A DNA stretch of 64,000 nucleotides. Source: Oscillospiraceae bacterium (GTDB lineage: Bacteria > Bacillota > Clostridia > Oscillospirales > Oscillospiraceae). Position 1 is the stretch's first letter. Every line of letters begins with the position of its first letter. A model generated the notes under the pieces. The model had not been told where the DNA came from. It saw only the letters and a list, made by a program, of their open reading frames with translations, and ran no database searches. The position numbers were made by a program, and so were the translations under genes. The DNA is taken from the NCBI GenBank assembly GCA_020025595.1, contig JAHHRV010000007.1, positions 58,320 through 122,319 of the forward strand, read 5' to 3'. Positions 43,587-52,827 of this stretch are shown one piece after another.

Positions 43587-43618
43587 TTTTCAGACATTAT
43601 AGCACACCCGTCTGAAAA
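43587..43618 (-). promoter_or_regulatory. secA promoter with flanking inverted repeat
   Basis: On the minus strand an extended -10 element, TGCTATAAT, lies with its -10 hexamer at 43596-43601. No strong -35 is seen. A perfect 9-bp inverted repeat (TTTTCAGAC at 43587-43595 and GTCTGAAAA at 43610-43618) flanks that -10 box, with arm centres 23 bp apart. Binding of a regulator there would block transcription; identity is unknown. Confidence 0.55.
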
Positions 43619-43654
43619 AGAATAGACATTTTTATGAACAATGATGCAAAACGC

Positions 43655-43690
43655 ATATAAAAAACCACCCCGGTTCGGGGTGGTTTTCAG
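43655..43690. terminator. Bidirectional terminator after rsmE
   Basis: A perfect 12-bp stem (43661-43672 with 43676-43687, loop 3 nt) is flanked by T-rich sequence on both strands and follows the rsmE stop on the minus strand. Confidence 0.88.
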
Positions 43691-43694
43691 AATA

Positions 43695-44426
43695 TCAGAA
43701 TTCACCGGCAGCATACATCACTGCAGACAGTGCGCACAGCGGTGCTGTTTCGCAGCGCAGAATCCGTTTTCCCAGTGTGCAGACCTGAAAGCCTGCGTCC
43801 ATTGCCTTCTGCACTTCGCTTTCTTCCAGACCGCCTTCGGGGCCGGTCAGCAGCGCAACGGTCTTGAATGTGTGCTCCGTCAGCGCCATATGCAGCGTGG
43901 TGGCACGCTCATTTTCATAGAACATCATGGGAAGATCGGTCTGAGCGCCCCGCTTGAGTGCCTCCGCATAGCTGGGCAGAACCACGACCTGGGGAATTCT
44001 GCCCCGGCCGGACTGTTCTGCCGCAGATGCTGCGATCTTCTGCCAGCGCTCCAACTTTTTCTTCAGACTCTTTTCGTCAGGCTTTGATACACACCGAGCA
44101 GAGGGAAATGCCACGATTTCATACGCGCCCAGCTCCGTTGCCTTTTGAATCACATGCTCCAGCTTGTCCGCCTTGGGAAAGGCCATGTATACGCTGACCT
44201 GAACCGCCGGCTCAGAGTCAGAATCTCTGCGCTGAATCACATCCAGGGTAATCTCCTTCGGACATACTTCTGCCACCGCACAGAGGCACTCTCTGCCCTG
44301 TCCGTCGCAGACCAGCACCTGCTCGTTCTCCTTCAGCCGCAGCACCTTTGCATGGGCTGCGTTCTCTCCGGTCAGCACTACCTGCTCCTGCGCAAGCTGC
44401 TCCGGCTCTACAAAAAATCTTGTCAT
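43695..44426 (-). CDS. rsmE: 16S rRNA (uracil1498-N3)-methyltransferase
   Basis: RsmE methylates U1498 of 16S rRNA at the decoding centre using S-adenosylmethionine. The 243-aa protein has the N-terminal PUA-like part (VLTGENAAHAKVLRLKENEQ) and the C-terminal SPOUT knot with KATELGAYEIVAFPSARCV, LLTGPEGGLEESEV and GKRILRCETAPL. It follows comM by 21 nt and ends at a bidirectional terminator. Confidence 0.95.
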   Translation of the reverse strand: MTRFFVEPEQLAQEQVVLTGENAAHAKVLRLKENEQVLVCDGQGRECLCAVAEVCPKEITLDVIQRRDSDSEPAVQVSVYMAFPKADKLEHVIQKATELGAYEIVAFPSARCVSKPDEKSLKKKLERWQKIAASAAEQSGRGRIPQVVVLPSYAEALKRGAQTDLPMMFYENERATTLHMALTEHTFKTVALLTGPEGGLEESEVQKAMDAGFQVCTLGKRILRCETAPLCALSAVMYAAGEF

Positions 44427-44447
44427 AGACTACTCCTACTCATTATA

Positions 44448-45965
44448 TTAGGGATTCCCCAGATTGACTGCCCGATACTGAATGGCCTCTGCCAGATGCT
44501 CCGGTCGGATCTGCTCCGAGCCTGCAAGATCGGCTACCGTTCTTGCTACCTTCAGAATTCTGTCATAGCTGCGGGCGGTCAGTCCCATTGCATCAAACGC
44601 CTGCTTCATCAGACTTGCGCAGGTGTCATCCAGCTGGCAATACTGGCGCAGATGCGCAGAATTCATCCGTGCATTGCATAGCCCGCTGTTTTCTCCGAAT
44701 CTGCGGTGCTGAATATCCCGGGCTGCATCCACCCGCTGTTTGATTTTCTCAGAGGACTCTGCCACCTTCCGCTCCCGCAGCTCTTCAAAATGCACCGCAG
44801 GCACTTCCACCACAATATCGATTCTGTCCAGCATGGGCCCGGAAATCCGGCTGCGATAGTTCTGCACGCTGCGCTCTGAGCAGGTGCATCTTCCGCTGGC
44901 ATCGCCATACCAGCCGCATTTGCAGGGGTTCATTGCGCACACCAGCATAAATTCCGATGGATAGCTCACCGCTCCGGATGCACGGGAGATGGTAACCTTT
45001 CCATCTTCCAGCGGCTGGCGCATCAGATCCAGCGTATCCTTGTGAAACTCCGGAAGCTCGTCCAGAAACAGCACACCCATATGTGCCAGGGAAATCTCTC
45101 CGGGCTTTGGGTTGCTTCCGCCGCCGGCAAGACCTGCATTGGATATGGTATGATGCGGTGAACGGAAAGGCCTCTGGGTAACCAGCGGTTCTTTTGCAGA
45201 CAGCATTCCCATCACCGAATAAATTTGACTGACTTCCAGCGATTCTTCTCGGGTCATTGCGGGCATAATAGAAGGCAGGCGCTTTGCAAGCATGCTCTTT
45301 CCCGATCCCGGAGGTCCGATCAGCAGCACATTGTGACTGCCTGCCGCTGCTACTTCCAACGCACGCTTCACATTCTCCTGTCCCAGCACATCCGCAAAAT
45401 CCAGCATTTTCTGATTCTGCTGGGTGGGGACCCATTCTTCCTCCGGCTGAGCAGTGACAGCACCGTTGAGCAAATCCGCAACCTGACGCAGATTCGATAC
45501 CCCGTAGATCTTCGGTCCCCGGGCAAGGGTTGCTTCTGCCGCGTTTTCTGCCGGTACAAACAGGTTTTCAATTCCCTCCCGCTTCGCTGCCAGAGCCATG
45601 GGCAGCACGCCGTGGATGGGGCGAAGGCCTCCGTCCAGACCCAGCTCACCCAGAAACGCAGTCTTTGCAGACGGCCGTCTGATGGCACCGGCTGCACACA
45701 GGATGCTCAGCGCAATGGGCAGGTCATACTGCGATCCTGCCTTTTTCACATTCGCAGGTGCCAGATTGACCGTGATGCGGCTGACCGGAAAGGTAAATCC
45801 GCTCATCTTTGCTGCCGCACGGACACGCTCCCGCGCCTCTTTCACCGCAGCATCCGGCAGACCCACGATATCAAATCCCGGTAAACCGTTTGAGATATAG
45901 CATTCGGCAGTCACTGCACAGCCTTGAATACCCGTAATCGCCAGGGTAGATACGCTGCAAATCAC
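44448..45965 (-). CDS. comM: YifB/ComM-family Mg-chelatase-like AAA+ ATPase
   Basis: ComM of naturally competent bacteria is a helicase that promotes branch migration of incoming DNA. The 505-aa protein has a Lon-like N-terminal domain (about 1-170, GLPGFDIVGLPDAAVKEARE), the AAA+ core with Walker A LIGPPGSGKSMLAKRLP and Walker B GVLFLDELPEF, and a C-terminal domain with ARSYDRILKVARTVADL. I place the start at a GTG at 45965 because GGAGGG stands 7 nt upstream and the length then matches the family. The frame is open to 46001. Whether this organism takes up DNA is unknown. Confidence 0.9.
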   Translation of the reverse strand: MICSVSTLAITGIQGCAVTAECYISNGLPGFDIVGLPDAAVKEARERVRAAAKMSGFTFPVSRITVNLAPANVKKAGSQYDLPIALSILCAAGAIRRPSAKTAFLGELGLDGGLRPIHGVLPMALAAKREGIENLFVPAENAAEATLARGPKIYGVSNLRQVADLLNGAVTAQPEEEWVPTQQNQKMLDFADVLGQENVKRALEVAAAGSHNVLLIGPPGSGKSMLAKRLPSIMPAMTREESLEVSQIYSVMGMLSAKEPLVTQRPFRSPHHTISNAGLAGGGSNPKPGEISLAHMGVLFLDELPEFHKDTLDLMRQPLEDGKVTISRASGAVSYPSEFMLVCAMNPCKCGWYGDASGRCTCSERSVQNYRSRISGPMLDRIDIVVEVPAVHFEELRERKVAESSEKIKQRVDAARDIQHRRFGENSGLCNARMNSAHLRQYCQLDDTCASLMKQAFDAMGLTARSYDRILKVARTVADLAGSEQIRPEHLAEAIQYRAVNLGNP

Positions 45966-46122
45966 CTGAATCCCTCCAAATTTCAACACTTGTAACATCA
46001 TACCCTACCGTGTTCAAAAAGGCAATCCCCTCAAATCTCTTTCTTCCGATACATTTGACATATTTATGCCAAAACGCACAGTTTCGATGGAATAATTTAG
46101 TTGTAAGTATCGAAATCTCAGC

Positions 46123-46151
46123 TTTACAAACGGAAGGAAAGATGGTATTAT
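46123..46151 (+). promoter_or_regulatory. PFOR promoter
   Basis: TTTACA (46123-46128), 17 nt, then TATTAT (46146-46151). Just upstream is a 7-bp inverted repeat TTTCGAT (46082-46088) and ATCGAAA (46109-46115), 20 nt apart, which could be an operator. Confidence 0.6.
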
Positions 46152-46192
46152 ATATGGGACAAAATTTGTAATACTTTAGGAGGTATTTCGTT

Positions 46193-49100
46193 TTGGCTAG
46201 AAAATTTAAAACCATGGACGGCAATACTGCTGCCGCCCACGTCAGTTATGCCTTTACTGAGGTCGCTGGCATTTACCCCATTACCCCCTCCAGCCCCATG
46301 GCCGACTATGTCGATCAGTGGTCCGCTGCTGGCCGTAAGAACATCTTCGGCGACACTGTAAAGGTTGTCGAGATGCAGTCCGAGGCTGGTGCATCCGGTA
46401 CTGTTCACGGTTCTCTGGCTGCTGGTGCCCTGACCACCACCTACACCGCATCTCAGGGCCTGCTGCTGATGATCCCCAACATGTACAAGATCGCCGGCGA
46501 ACTGCTGCCCTGCGTGTTCCATGTATCCGCTCGTACTGTCGCTGCTCAGGCTCTGAACATCTTCGGTGATCACTCCGACGTTTACGCCTGCCGTCAGACC
46601 GGTTTCGCTATGCTGTGTGAGACCAACGTGCAGGAAGTTATGGACCTGGGCGCTGTTGCTCACCTGGCTTCCATCGAAGGTCGCGTTCCCTTCATCAACT
46701 TCTTCGACGGTTTCCGTACTTCCCACGAGATCCAGAAGGTCGCTATCTGGGATTACGACGATCTGAAGGAAATGGTCAACATGGACGCTGTGGATGCATT
46801 CCGCAAGCACTCCCTGAACCCCGAGCGCCCCGCAATGCGTGGTTCTCACGAGAACGACGACATCTTCTTCCAGCATCGTGAAGCCTGCAACAAGTACTAC
46901 GACGCACTGCCCGCAGTTGTTGAGAAGTACATGGCTAAGGTCAACGAGAAGCTGGGTACCAACTATCAGCTGTTCAACTACTATGGCGCTCCTGATGCAG
47001 ACCGCATCATCATCGCTATGGGTTCCATCAACGACGTGGCTGAGGAAGTCATCGACTACCTGAACGCTCACGGCGAAAAGGTCGGCCTGGTTAAGGTCCG
47101 TCTGTTCCGTCCCTTCTGCCCCGAGAAGCTGCTGGCAGCTATTCCCGAGACTGTTAAGAAGATCGCTGTTCTGGACCGTACCAAGGAGCCCGGTTCTCAG
47201 GGCGAGCCTCTTTACATGGATGTCGTCATGGCTCTGGCCAATGCCGGCAAGAACGATGTAAAGGTTATCGGCGGCCGTTACGGTCTGGGTTCTAAGGATA
47301 CCCACCCCGCTTCCGTCTTCGCAGTTTACGAAGAGCTGGCTAAGGACGCTCCCAAGCACGAGTTCACTCTGGGTATCGTCGACGACGTTACTCACCTGTC
47401 TCTGGAGGAGAAGCCCTCTCCCAACACCGCAGCTGAAGGCACCATCGAGTGCAAGTTCTGGGGTCTGGGCGGCGACGGTACCGTTGGTGCTAACAAGAAC
47501 TCCATCAAGATCATCGGCGACCACACCGGCAAGTTCGTACAGGCTTACTTCCAGTACGACTCCAAGAAGACCGGCGGTGTTACCGTTTCTCACCTGCGTT
47601 TCGGTGACAAGGAAATCAAGTCTCCCTACTACATCAACAAGGCTGACTTCGTTGCATGTCACAACCCCTCTTATATTACCAAGGGCTTTAAGATCGTTCA
47701 GGACGTTAAGCCCGGCGGTGTATTCCTGATCAACTGCCAGTGGAACCTGGAAGAGCTGAGCCATCACCTGGATGCAGCTTCCAAGCGTTACATTGCTAAC
47801 AACAACATTCAGCTGTACACCATCAACGCTATCGACCTGGCTATCAAGGTTGGCATGGGCAAGCGCACCAACACCATCCTGCAGTCCGCTTTCTTCTCCC
47901 TGGCTAAGGTTATGCCCAGCGAAGAGGCTATCGGCTACATGAAGGCCGCTGCTGAGGCTTCCTACCTGAAGAAGGGCCGCGACGTTGTTGACGCTAACTG
48001 GAATGCTATCGACGCCGGCGCTACCGCTTACGTCAAGGTTGATGTTCCCGCTGACTGGGCTACCGCAGAAGACAACGCTTCTGATGCAGCTCTGGAAGGC
48101 AATGCAGCTACCGTTGCAATGGTCAAGAACATCCTGAACCCCATCGGCAAGATGGATGGCTACAGCCTGCCTGTTTCCGCTTTCGAAGACTATGCTGACG
48201 GCCAGTTCACTCTGGGTGCAGCTGCTTACGAGAAGCGCGGCGTTGCTGTTACCGTTCCCGAGTGGGATCAGACCAAGTGTATCCAGTGTAACAACTGTTC
48301 TTACGTCTGTCCTCACGCTACCATTCGTCCCTACGCTCTGACCGAGGCCGAGGCTGCTGCAGCTCCCGCTGGCACCAAGATGGTTCCCGTCAAGGCTGGC
48401 AAGGGCAAGGGTGTTTACACCTACGCTCTGGCTATCTCTCCTCTGGACTGCATGGGCTGTGGCGTCTGTGTCAATGTCTGCCCTGTCGGCGCTATCAAGA
48501 TGGTTCCTCAGGAATCTCAGCTGCCTGAGCAGGAAGTCTTCAACTACATGGTTTCCAAGGTTGCTGACAAGCCCGACATGATGGACAACACCGTCAAGGG
48601 TTCTCAGTTCCGCAAGCCTCTGCTGGAGTTCTCTGGCTCCTGCGCCGGCTGTGCAGAAACCAGCTACGCTCGTCTGGTCACTCAGCTGTTCGGCGATCGT
48701 ATGTATATCTCTAATGCTACCGGCTGTTCCTCCATCTGGGGCGGTCCTGCTGCAACTTCTCCCTACACCGTAAATGCTGACGGCCACGGTCCCGCATGGG
48801 CTAACTCCCTGTTCGAGGACAACGCTGAGCACGGTCTGGGTATGTACACTGCACAGGCAGTCCTCCGTGAGTCCCTGGCTAACAAGGTCAAGGCTGTCAT
48901 GGAGAACACCTCTTCCGAGGAGCGCAAGGCTGCTTGCCAGAACTGGCTGGATACCTTCAACGACGGCGAAGCTAACAAGGCTGCTACCAAGGCTCTGATT
49001 GCTGACCTGGAAGCAAATGTCTGCTGCGACACCGTTAAGGACATCCTGTCCAAGAAGGAATACCTGTCCAAGAAGTCCGTCTGGATCTTCGGTGGTGACG

Positions 49101-49720
49101 GCTGGGCATACGACATCGGCTTCGGCGGTGTTGACCATGTTCTGGCTTCCAACATGGACGTTAACATCTTCGTCTTCGATACCGAAGTTTACTCCAACAC
49201 CGGTGGACAGGCTTCCAAGGCTTCCAACATCGGCCAGGTTGCTCAGTTTGCAGCTTCCGGTAAGGAAACCAAGAAGAAGTCTCTGTCCGAGATCGCAATG
49301 AGCTATGGCTACGTTTATGTTGCTCAGATCGCTATGGGCGCTAACCCCGCTCAGACCATCAAGGCAATCACCGAGGCTGAAGCTTACCACGGTCCTTCCC
49401 TGATCATTGGCTACGCTCCCTGTGAGATGCACTCCATCAAGGGCGGCATGACCAACTGCCAGGCTGAGATGAAGAAGGCTGTTGATTGCGGCTACTGGAA
49501 CCTGTTCCGCTTTGATCCTTCCAAGGAGACCGGCAAGTTCACTCTGGACTCCAAGGCTCCTAAGGATGGCTACCAGGCATTCCTGATGAACGAAGCTCGT
49601 TACAGCCGTCTGACCCGCGAGTTCCCCGAGCGTGCTACCGACCTGTTCGCTAAGAACGAGGCTGCCGCTAAGGAGCGTTACGAGCATCTGCTCAAGCTGG
49701 TTGAGATGTACAAGGACTAA
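46193..49720 (+). CDS. nifJ: Pyruvate:ferredoxin (flavodoxin) oxidoreductase
   Basis: PFOR oxidises pyruvate to acetyl-CoA and carbon dioxide and passes electrons to ferredoxin, the central step of anaerobic fermentation. The 1175-aa single-chain enzyme has domain I with IYPITPSSPMADYVDQWS near residue 25, then a typical two-cluster ferredoxin insert with CIQCNNCSYVCP at 696 and CMGCGVCVNVCP at about 752, and a C-terminal thiamin diphosphate domain with GDGWAYDIGFGG and YSNTGGQASK near 970-1005. The start is a TTG with TAGGAGG upstream. Codon use is strongly biased and favours a few codons, as in highly expressed genes. Confidence 0.97.
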   Translation: MARKFKTMDGNTAAAHVSYAFTEVAGIYPITPSSPMADYVDQWSAAGRKNIFGDTVKVVEMQSEAGASGTVHGSLAAGALTTTYTASQGLLLMIPNMYKIAGELLPCVFHVSARTVAAQALNIFGDHSDVYACRQTGFAMLCETNVQEVMDLGAVAHLASIEGRVPFINFFDGFRTSHEIQKVAIWDYDDLKEMVNMDAVDAFRKHSLNPERPAMRGSHENDDIFFQHREACNKYYDALPAVVEKYMAKVNEKLGTNYQLFNYYGAPDADRIIIAMGSINDVAEEVIDYLNAHGEKVGLVKVRLFRPFCPEKLLAAIPETVKKIAVLDRTKEPGSQGEPLYMDVVMALANAGKNDVKVIGGRYGLGSKDTHPASVFAVYEELAKDAPKHEFTLGIVDDVTHLSLEEKPSPNTAAEGTIECKFWGLGGDGTVGANKNSIKIIGDHTGKFVQAYFQYDSKKTGGVTVSHLRFGDKEIKSPYYINKADFVACHNPSYITKGFKIVQDVKPGGVFLINCQWNLEELSHHLDAASKRYIANNNIQLYTINAIDLAIKVGMGKRTNTILQSAFFSLAKVMPSEEAIGYMKAAAEASYLKKGRDVVDANWNAIDAGATAYVKVDVPADWATAEDNASDAALEGNAATVAMVKNILNPIGKMDGYSLPVSAFEDYADGQFTLGAAAYEKRGVAVTVPEWDQTKCIQCNNCSYVCPHATIRPYALTEAEAAAAPAGTKMVPVKAGKGKGVYTYALAISPLDCMGCGVCVNVCPVGAIKMVPQESQLPEQEVFNYMVSKVADKPDMMDNTVKGSQFRKPLLEFSGSCAGCAETSYARLVTQLFGDRMYISNATGCSSIWGGPAATSPYTVNADGHGPAWANSLFEDNAEHGLGMYTAQAVLRESLANKVKAVMENTSSEERKAACQNWLDTFNDGEANKAATKALIADLEANVCCDTVKDILSKKEYLSKKSVWIFGGDGWAYDIGFGGVDHVLASNMDVNIFVFDTEVYSNTGGQASKASNIGQVAQFAASGKETKKKSLSEIAMSYGYVYVAQIAMGANPAQTIKAITEAEAYHGPSLIIGYAPCEMHSIKGGMTNCQAEMKKAVDCGYWNLFRFDPSKETGKFTLDSKAPKDGYQAFLMNEARYSRLTREFPERATDLFAKNEAAAKERYEHLLKLVEMYKD

Positions 49721-49745
49721 TTCCTGACGCGTTTCAAATAATACC

Positions 49746-49778
49746 ATTCGCCCCTGGGTAACCAGGGGCGAATTTTTA
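49746..49778 (+). terminator. PFOR terminator
   Basis: A perfect 12-bp stem (49746-49757 with 49762-49773) with a GTAA tetraloop is followed by a T-run. Confidence 0.93.
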
Positions 49779-49804
49779 CAATCAAGGATAGGAGAACAAC
49801 GGTT

Positions 49805-49960
49805 ATGTTTTGTACTGTCATCGATATTCGCGGAGACTACGCTACCGTAAAATACGACTCCACAGGGATTGAATCCGAAGTAGCCATCGCCCTGCTCCCC
49901 TTTGGTGTGGATGTGGGCGATCGGCTGAAATACGAAAACTACGAGTTTGAATTGATCTGA
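49805..49960 (+). CDS. 51-aa HypC-like small protein
   Basis: This frame is too short for usual gene calling but has AGGAGA 11 nt before its ATG and is followed by stop TGA. The protein reads as a small beta barrel: Cys3, then VIDIRGDYATVKYDSTG, EVAIALLPFGVDVGDRL and ending NYEFELI. The order of a Cys near the N-terminus, a GxxA repeat, an ALLP stretch and VGD resembles the HypC/HupF OB fold. The CxxxP motif of hydrogenase-maturation HypC is missing, and its Cys is at position 3 and not 2. Function is unknown; a metal or protein-binding role is a guess. Confidence 0.6.
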   Translation: MFCTVIDIRGDYATVKYDSTGIESEVAIALLPFGVDVGDRLKYENYEFELI

Positions 49961-50005
49961 CGATTCTTCACCTTTCCCCGCTATCGGACCATTGTGCTAA
50001 AATTA

Positions 50006-50034
50006 GTGACTTTCTTTCAGAAATATGCTAAAAT
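50006..50034 (+). promoter_or_regulatory. Promoter of the ydcF unit
   Basis: GTGACT (50006-50011), 17 nt, then TAAAAT (50029-50034) preceded by TGC, an extended -10. Confidence 0.5.
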
Positions 50035-50061
50035 GTCATAGGAATGACGAAAGGAGATCAC

Positions 50062-50841
50062 ATGAAAACAAAAAACAGAACCATCCATCCAAAATGGTAT
50101 CTCTTTGCTGCGCTCCTGCTTGCAGGCAGCTTCGTGCGGTTTTTCTGCATCGGATACGCATTTTCCGGCTTTCTGATGATTGCGATTGCTTTCTGGATTC
50201 CTGTTCACCATCTCATCATGCTCATTCCCAATGCACATTGGAAAAAAGGACTACGCACTATGGAAGCAATCTTTATCTGCGTTGTGTTGATTGCAATGGC
50301 GGTCACCGGCGGCTTGATTATCCGGTCCAGCCGGGGTACGAAGAATCCCGAATCCAAATACCTGATCGTTTTGGGCGCCGGAGTAAATGGCACGACGCCC
50401 TCTCTTTCCCTGCAGGAGCGGCTCAACGCCACCATTTCGTATCTGGACACACATCCGGATGCCGTTGCAATCGTCTCCGGCGGTCAGGGCAATGGCGAAG
50501 ATATCACAGAAGCCCTGTGTATGTATCGCTATCTTACCGATGCCGGCATTTCAGCTGAGCGCGTCTGGATGGAGCCTATGGCTACAAACACACTGGAAAA
50601 TCTGCAATTTTCCATGGATATTATCCAGGCGAAAACCGGATCACGACCTGAGAAAGTGGCGATCGTTTCCAGTGAATATCATCTTCACCGTGCTGCCATG
50701 TTTGCACGATGGATGGATTTGGAACCGGAGTTGGTTCCTGCGACTACATCAAAAATTCTTTTGCGCACAAACTACTTTATAAGAGAAATATTTGCCGTAT
50801 GGTACTACGGAATTTTTGGAGGCTATCAATATGCTCGATAA
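50062..50841 (+). CDS. YdcF-family (DUF218) membrane protein
   Basis: This 259-aa protein has about three membrane helices in its first 90 residues, then an ElyC/SanA/YdcF domain (about 98-250) with YLIVLGAGVNGTTPSLSLQE, VSGGQGNGEDITEA, TNTLENLQFS and VSSEYHLHRAAMFA. These relatives bind S-adenosylmethionine or act in envelope processes, but the actual activity is not known. AAAGGAG stands before the ATG at 50062. Its last 11 nt overlap the M42 peptidase gene. Confidence 0.88.
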   Translation: MKTKNRTIHPKWYLFAALLLAGSFVRFFCIGYAFSGFLMIAIAFWIPVHHLIMLIPNAHWKKGLRTMEAIFICVVLIAMAVTGGLIIRSSRGTKNPESKYLIVLGAGVNGTTPSLSLQERLNATISYLDTHPDAVAIVSGGQGNGEDITEALCMYRYLTDAGISAERVWMEPMATNTLENLQFSMDIIQAKTGSRPEKVAIVSSEYHLHRAAMFARWMDLEPELVPATTSKILLRTNYFIREIFAVWYYGIFGGYQYAR

Positions 50842-51871
50842 ATTATACGCTGACTTTGCCTGGGAGCAGACCGCTGCTCTGCTGGCTGTTGACTCCCCTT
50901 CCGGCTTTACCCACAATGCTGCTACATGGGTGAAGGATGCATTTGAAAAACTGGGATTCTCCGCAAATATCACCACAAAGGGTGGCGTTCTGGTGGATCT
51001 GGGCGGCCGGGACGACCAGGATGGCCTGCTGCTGGAGGCCCATACCGATACACTCGGTGCAATGGTCTGTCAGATTAAGGGCAACGGAAGACTCTGTGTG
51101 ACACCTCTGGGCGGCATGAACGCCAACAATGCAGAGGCTGAAAATGTCCGTGTCTACACTCGTGACGGAAAGATCATCGAAGGCACTCTGCAGCTGTGCA
51201 ACGCATCCGTCCATGTGAACGGCGATTACAGCAGCACCAAGCGGACCTTTGATTCGGTTGAAATCGTCCTGGACGAGGTTGTTTCCTCTGCCGACGAAGC
51301 AAAGGCTCTGGGCATTCAGGTCGGCGACATTGTCTGCTTTGATCCCAGAACCAGAAGAACCGCATCCGGCTATCTGAAGAGCCGTTTCCTGGATGACAAG
51401 CTGTCTGTCGGCATCCTGCTGGGCTTTGCAAAATATCTTTCTGACAACCACATCACCCCCAAGCGCCATGTTTGGGTCCATGTCACCGTATACGAAGAAG
51501 TCGGTCACGGCGGTTCTGCATCTGTCCCCGCCGGTATTACTGAGGCCATTTCTGTGGATATGGGCTGCGTGGGTGACGGTCTGACCTGTACAGAGCGGGA
51601 GTGCTCCATCTGTGCAAAAGACTCCGGCGGTCCCTACTCTTACGATGTGGTCGGCAAGCTGATTGCCGCCGCCAAGGCAGAGAATGCTTCCTATGCAATC
51701 GATGTCTATCCCCACTACGGCTCTGATGTAGAAGCGACCCTGCGTGCTGGTAACGATATTCGCCACGGTCTGATTGGCGCTGGCGTTTACGCAAGCCACG
51801 GCTACGAGCGCAGCCATATTGACGGCGTTTACAACACCCTGCTCGTCCTGAAGGGCTATCTGGAGGTCTGA
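50831..51871 (+). CDS. M42-family metallopeptidase
   Basis: This 346-aa cytosolic aminopeptidase belongs to the M42 family of large tetrahedral complexes. The metal and catalytic residues are in LLEAHTDTLGAMV (His, Asp), LDDKLSVGIL, VYEEVGHGG (Glu pair), SVDMGCVGDG, and PHYGSDVEATLRAGNDI near the C-terminus. Preference for glutamyl or other residues cannot be told. The start at 50831 with GGAGG inside the ydcF end gives an 11-nt overlap. Its stop shares one base with the dus start. Confidence 0.92.
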   Translation: MLDKLYADFAWEQTAALLAVDSPSGFTHNAATWVKDAFEKLGFSANITTKGGVLVDLGGRDDQDGLLLEAHTDTLGAMVCQIKGNGRLCVTPLGGMNANNAEAENVRVYTRDGKIIEGTLQLCNASVHVNGDYSSTKRTFDSVEIVLDEVVSSADEAKALGIQVGDIVCFDPRTRRTASGYLKSRFLDDKLSVGILLGFAKYLSDNHITPKRHVWVHVTVYEEVGHGGSASVPAGITEAISVDMGCVGDGLTCTERECSICAKDSGGPYSYDVVGKLIAAAKAENASYAIDVYPHYGSDVEATLRAGNDIRHGLIGAGVYASHGYERSHIDGVYNTLLVLKGYLEV

Positions 51872-52815
51872 TGAGACACGATTTTGCCCCTTTGGAAGGG
51901 ATTACCGATGCAACTTTTCGCCGGGTGCATCATAAGTATTTTCCGGGAGTCGACCGGTACTATATGCCGTTCATCTCCCCTACCATCCATCGAAATCTGT
52001 CCAGCCGGGAGGCTCGGGAGCTGCCGCTAGCCGACAGCGTGGATTTCACCGCAATTCCACAGCTGCTGGGTAAGAATGTGGAAGATATGCTCTGGGCCAT
52101 CCAGGTCTGCAAGGATCGCGGCTATCAGGTGGTCAATATCAACATGGGCTGCCCGTCGGGTACTGTGGTCAGCAAAGGAAAAGGCAGCGGAATGCTGGCA
52201 GATCTCGATGTGCTGGATCGGTTTTTAGATCAGCTGTACGCGTCTGCCGTGCTTCCCGTTTCTATTAAGACCAGAATCGGTATGTTCAATCCCGATGAAT
52301 TCCCTGATATTCTGGAAATCTACAATCAGTATCCTCTGGCAGAGCTGATCATTCACCCCCGGGTCCGCAAGGCATTTTATGACGGTGATTGCAATCTGGA
52401 TGCCTTTCAGCTGGCGGTGGATTCCTGTAAATTCCCCCTGTGCTACAACGGAAACCTCAACACCCTCAAGGATGTGGAAGCCATTTCCAGACGCTTTCCC
52501 TCGGTCACAACCGTCATGATCGGTCGGGGGCTTGTAGCCAATCCCGGAATGCTGACTCCCGGCGGCACCACTCGCCAGAACCTGGAAGCATTCCTGACGG
52601 AGCTGACTGATGCCTATTGCGTGGCCTTCGGCAGCAAACGCAACGCCATATTCCGGATGAAGGAAAACTGGCATTACCTGGTTTCCATGTTTGAAGGCAG
52701 CGAAAAGTATTGGAAGCAGCTGCGCAAAACCACCGACTACGATACCTTCCAGCACATTGCCAATGAAATGGTTCATAATCTGCCTATACGGTCAGACTGC
52801 GAACCTACATGGTGA
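51871..52815 (+). CDS. dus: tRNA-dihydrouridine synthase
   Basis: Dus reduces uridines in the D-loop of tRNA using FMN and NADPH. The 314-aa protein starts APLEGITDATFRRVHHKYF, has the catalytic Cys in NINMGCPSGTVVSKGKGSGM and CYNGNLNTLKDVE, and has the FMN phosphate site in VMIGRGLVANPGML. The exact uridine it modifies cannot be told. It starts on the last base of the M42 stop codon, so translation is probably coupled. Confidence 0.93.
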   Translation: MRHDFAPLEGITDATFRRVHHKYFPGVDRYYMPFISPTIHRNLSSREARELPLADSVDFTAIPQLLGKNVEDMLWAIQVCKDRGYQVVNINMGCPSGTVVSKGKGSGMLADLDVLDRFLDQLYASAVLPVSIKTRIGMFNPDEFPDILEIYNQYPLAELIIHPRVRKAFYDGDCNLDAFQLAVDSCKFPLCYNGNLNTLKDVEAISRRFPSVTTVMIGRGLVANPGMLTPGGTTRQNLEAFLTELTDAYCVAFGSKRNAIFRMKENWHYLVSMFEGSEKYWKQLRKTTDYDTFQHIANEMVHNLPIRSDCEPTW

Positions 52816-52827
52816 AAGGAGAACAAT

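Noticed and set aside
46148..49747. A 1199-codon antisense frame over PFOR
   Set aside because: Shadow caused by biased codon use of the highly expressed PFOR gene; no start signal.
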